NCBI GenBank assembly: GCA_021414115.1
Contig: JAIOPD010000071.1
Span: 88,123 to 152,122, forward strand
DNA: 64,000 bases
Direction: 5' to 3'
DNA from: Planctomycetia bacterium
Lineage (GTDB): Bacteria; Planctomycetota; Planctomycetia; Pirellulales; UBA1268
Below, in pieces: positions 61,952-64,000 of this stretch (the first letter of the stretch is position 1; each line of letters opens with the position of its first letter). The position numbers and the translations under genes are program-made. Below the pieces are notes generated by a model that saw only the letters and a program-made list of their open reading frames with translations, was not told the origin of the DNA and searched no databases.

Positions 61952-62808
61952 TCGCCGGGGTGGAAGGAACCCTGCTGCCGGTGCTCACGCCCGCTAGCAC
62001 CAATCCCGCCAATGAGGTCGCCAAGAAACTCACCGGGCGGGACTACGTGAGTTGGTCGGCCCTCTCCACGTTCCGGACCTGCCCGCTGAAATACAAGTTC
62101 CGGTACATCGACGGCCTGCCAGAAGAGTCCGTCTCCAGCGCCCTCGTCTTCGGCACCGGGATTCATTCAGCGGTCGAGCAGCACTACCAAGCTCTACTGT
62201 CTGGCGATCCCAAGCCCGACCTCGATGCCTTGCTGTTCGCTTATCGGAGTGCATGGCTGCCGCACGACCCGGAGGCGATCCAGTTCGGCAGCACGGAAAC
62301 ACGGGCTTCGCTGGACGCTCTGGCCTCGCGGATGCTTGCGGCGTTCCTGAACAGCCCTGCGGCGAGCGTTCAGGGGCGGGTGCTTGGCGTCGAGGAGGAA
62401 ATTCGGGGCACGTTGATCGAGGGCGTGCCGGATTTGTACGGGAGGGTTGATCTGCTGACCGAGGATGCCGACACGCTTGTTGTGACCGACATCAAGACCA
62501 GCCGCGGGAAATGGAGTCAGGAGCAGGTCGAGGACAGTGGCGAGCAACTCCTGCTGTACTCGCACTTGGCTTCGGAGATCGCACCCGGAAAGAAGATCGC
62601 GACCAGATTCTTGGTCCTGACGAAGACCAAGGAGCCGGTCATCGAGGAGCACACCCGCGAGGTCGAGCCAGCCTCCGTGAAACGCACCTTGGTAGGCGTG
62701 GAGCGGGTCTGGAGGGCGATCGAGTCGGGCGTGTTCTATCCGGCGCCGTCTACCGTCTCGTGCTCGTCATGCGGCTATCGGGCTGCGTGTCGGGCGTGGG
62801 CGGGCTGA
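61948..62808 (+). CDS. RecB/Cas4-like PD-(D/E)XK nuclease
   Basis: 286 aa. YVSWSALSTFRTCPLKYKFRYIDGLPE has the first cluster cysteine in the SxSxxxxFxxCPxxYKFRY motif. LYGRVDLLTEDADTLVVTDIKTSRGKW supplies the catalytic D...DIKT, QLLLYSHLA the Q-x3-Y helix, and VSCSSCGYRAACRAW the C-terminal cysteines of an iron-sulfur cluster. This is the PDDEXK_1/RecB exonuclease type, related to Cas4 and AddB C-domains. Not the Cas4 of the CRISPR locus, which is fused to Cas1. Confidence 0.88.
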   Translation: MIAGVEGTLLPVLTPASTNPANEVAKKLTGRDYVSWSALSTFRTCPLKYKFRYIDGLPEESVSSALVFGTGIHSAVEQHYQALLSGDPKPDLDALLFAYRSAWLPHDPEAIQFGSTETRASLDALASRMLAAFLNSPAASVQGRVLGVEEEIRGTLIEGVPDLYGRVDLLTEDADTLVVTDIKTSRGKWSQEQVEDSGEQLLLYSHLASEIAPGKKIATRFLVLTKTKEPVIEEHTREVEPASVKRTLVGVERVWRAIESGVFYPAPSTVSCSSCGYRAACRAWAG

Positions 62809-63020
62809 TGGGCTGGAGGAAAGGGCGGTCGGGGTTGAAACACACCCTGGCCGCTTTTTCTTAGGTGTCACGGCCCATATATTGATCGGCCATCGAACTC
62901 AAAACGAAGTCGCGTTGCATTAACTACCTTCTTTGACCGAAACGATCGACACCCGCATTTCCAAATTAACTTCTGCAACTCACTTTTAGTCTCCTCGAAG
63001 ACTTCGATAAGGACCTCGCC

Positions 63021-63587
63021 GTGAAACGACTACTCGCGAAGCTCCTGTGTTGTACCGTCGCCCTATCAATGTGCGAGCCATTGAACGCACAGACTCTCGA
63101 TGGATTCCGTCGTATGGAGTGGGGTGATCCTCCGACGCCCGATTTCATCGTTGCTGAAAAACCTGCCTTAACTAAGCATGCTGAAAAACTGATTCGACCA
63201 CAGGCGGTTCCCTACACACGCAAAGAAGACAAGCTGAGCGTCGGCCCTTTGCAAGTCGAATCGATTCACTATTGGTTCTTCGAAAACAAATTAAGGGCAG
63301 TAACTCTCACACTAACCGCAAAAAACAGGTCTGGGGATTGGCACGAAGTGCTTTCCAAGGCTTACGGAAACGACCATCAGGTGCCGATGAGCATAGACGC
63401 CCGCGGATTCGGAGGGTTTTGGGCGCCCAATGACAGTGTCACCTGGGTCTACCTTGATAGGCCACTACTCAATGATGAGCCGGCGACGCAGGTCACGATT
63501 CTTGACTCACGTGACTTCAAACGACAGCAGCAGGAGAAAGCTGAACAAGAAGGCGCGAAACTTAAAGGTGTCGAAAAGGACTTCTGA
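63021..63587 (+). CDS. Exported hypothetical protein
   Basis: 188 aa with a signal peptide (LLAKLLCCTVALSMCEPLNAQ). The mature part begins FRRMEWGDPPTPDFIVAEK and includes VESIHYWFFENKLRAVTLTLT, WHEVLSKAYGND and FWAPNDSVTWVYLD, an all-purpose beta/alpha sandwich. The composition is less GC-rich than its neighbours. No family recognised. Confidence 0.6.
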   Translation: MKRLLAKLLCCTVALSMCEPLNAQTLDGFRRMEWGDPPTPDFIVAEKPALTKHAEKLIRPQAVPYTRKEDKLSVGPLQVESIHYWFFENKLRAVTLTLTAKNRSGDWHEVLSKAYGNDHQVPMSIDARGFGGFWAPNDSVTWVYLDRPLLNDEPATQVTILDSRDFKRQQQEKAEQEGAKLKGVEKDF

Positions 63588-63859
63588 TCCGCTCGGGCCG
63601 TGCACATGACGCGATGTTTAGTTGCTCTCGCGTCGTGGAGTCGCCCGCTCGGCGTGCTGGCGAGTCCCGCGCGTGAATATGTGGCCTTTGGGTCTTAACA
63701 GACTGCGGACAACCTATTCCTGGGGCCTCCGCACCAAGAGCGGCTAATCAGGATTCTCGACGCGGCGCGTGTCTTTTCGTTCAACGGAGTGGCGGATGTT
63801 TCCCGCCGCCTCTATGCGATCAAATTGTCGCCTCGTGAGCCCGCGCACTTTAAAAATAT
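63588..63859. other. Gene-free gap before the ISL3 end
   Basis: About 270 bp with no credible gene. An 84-aa minus-strand track ORF (63744-63998) crosses the IS end and is not supported. The bases just before the IS end are AT-rich (TTTAAAAATAT). Confidence 0.4.
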
Positions 63860-64000
63860 GGGTCTTCAGCAGAATCTGTGGGTAACAACGGGTTTTGAGT
63901 GCGCTTTGGCACGACCTTCGAGAGGTGCGGGAAGCCGCGCGGTCACCGCCCAGTGCTGCAGGCCCGCCGTGCATCGAGGCGTGAGCGATATCAGGCAAGG
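63860..64000 (+). mobile_element. Left end of a probable ISL3-family insertion sequence, cut by window edge
   Basis: At 63860 the sequence GGGTCTTCAGCAGAATCTGTGG matches the ISL3 terminal pattern GG-TCTTC-...-GTGG that I recall from IS204, IS1001 and IS1096. AT-rich bases precede it, as expected for an 8-bp target duplication. The transposase would begin beyond the window. Confidence 0.55.

Overview
The window looks like a high-GC chromosome segment from a planctomycete, probably Pirellulales-like. This is inferred from a BBP7-type outer-membrane protein, a DUF1257/DUF2997/Ycf46-like gene set, several Planctomycetes-style small proteins and GC-rich dispersed intergenic repeats. No rRNA or complete tRNA was found, and species cannot be named from sequence alone.

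Bases 1-27.3 kb are ordinary core chromosome: the end of a phosphate-uptake operon (pstC, pstS with a Pho-box-like promoter), putA, rpe, a histidine-phosphatase-like protein lacking its catalytic histidines, accD, a pterin dehydratase, a BBP7 protein, folC, a C-terminal processing protease, glgC, a LysM/YkuD-like protein with a degenerate active site, a sugar nucleotidyltransferase, an MscS-type channel, an ECF sigma factor, two phosphohexomutases, a HEXXH protein, a thermonuclease-domain protein and an MFS transporter. Between 16.6 and 17.7 kb lies a nested inverted-repeat structure around a dead IS630-type transposase fragment.

At 27.52 kb a 44-bp 3' half of a tRNA-Gly(CCC) gene marks the probable edge of an integrated island that runs to the right end of the window. 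The island starts with small genes (GIY-YIG nuclease, lipoprotein, response regulator, zinc-ribbon proteins, CIA30-like protein). A complete type I CRISPR-Cas locus of the MYXAN (Cmx/Dev) kind follows: cas6-cas3-cas8-cas7-cas5-cas4/cas1-cas2 plus an array of 28 full and one truncated repeat.

Downstream of the array are a macro-domain protein flanked by one intact and one decayed copy of a possible ADP-ribosyltransferase-fold gene. Next comes a module of mostly undescribed genes: two small membrane proteins, DUF1257 (Ycf35-like), DUF2997, DUF6878-like, DUF6915-like, two acidic-tailed paralogues, a Ycf46-like AAA+ ATPase, a C-type-lectin-like protein and a DUF3150-like gene. The DUF3150-like gene is present as an intact copy and as a copy broken by IS3 debris. 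Further right are an exported 13-repeat leucine-rich-like protein, a TerB-domain membrane protein, a membrane protein with a HEAFH zinc motif, and a three-gene set ending in a RecB/Cas4-like PD-(D/E)XK nuclease. The window ends inside what looks like the left end of an ISL3-family element.

The best candidate for an undescribed system is the 44.5-62.8 kb module (AAA+ ATPase, DUF1257, DUF2997, DUF3150-like, RecB-like nuclease). A second candidate is the macro/ART-like pair beside the CRISPR array.
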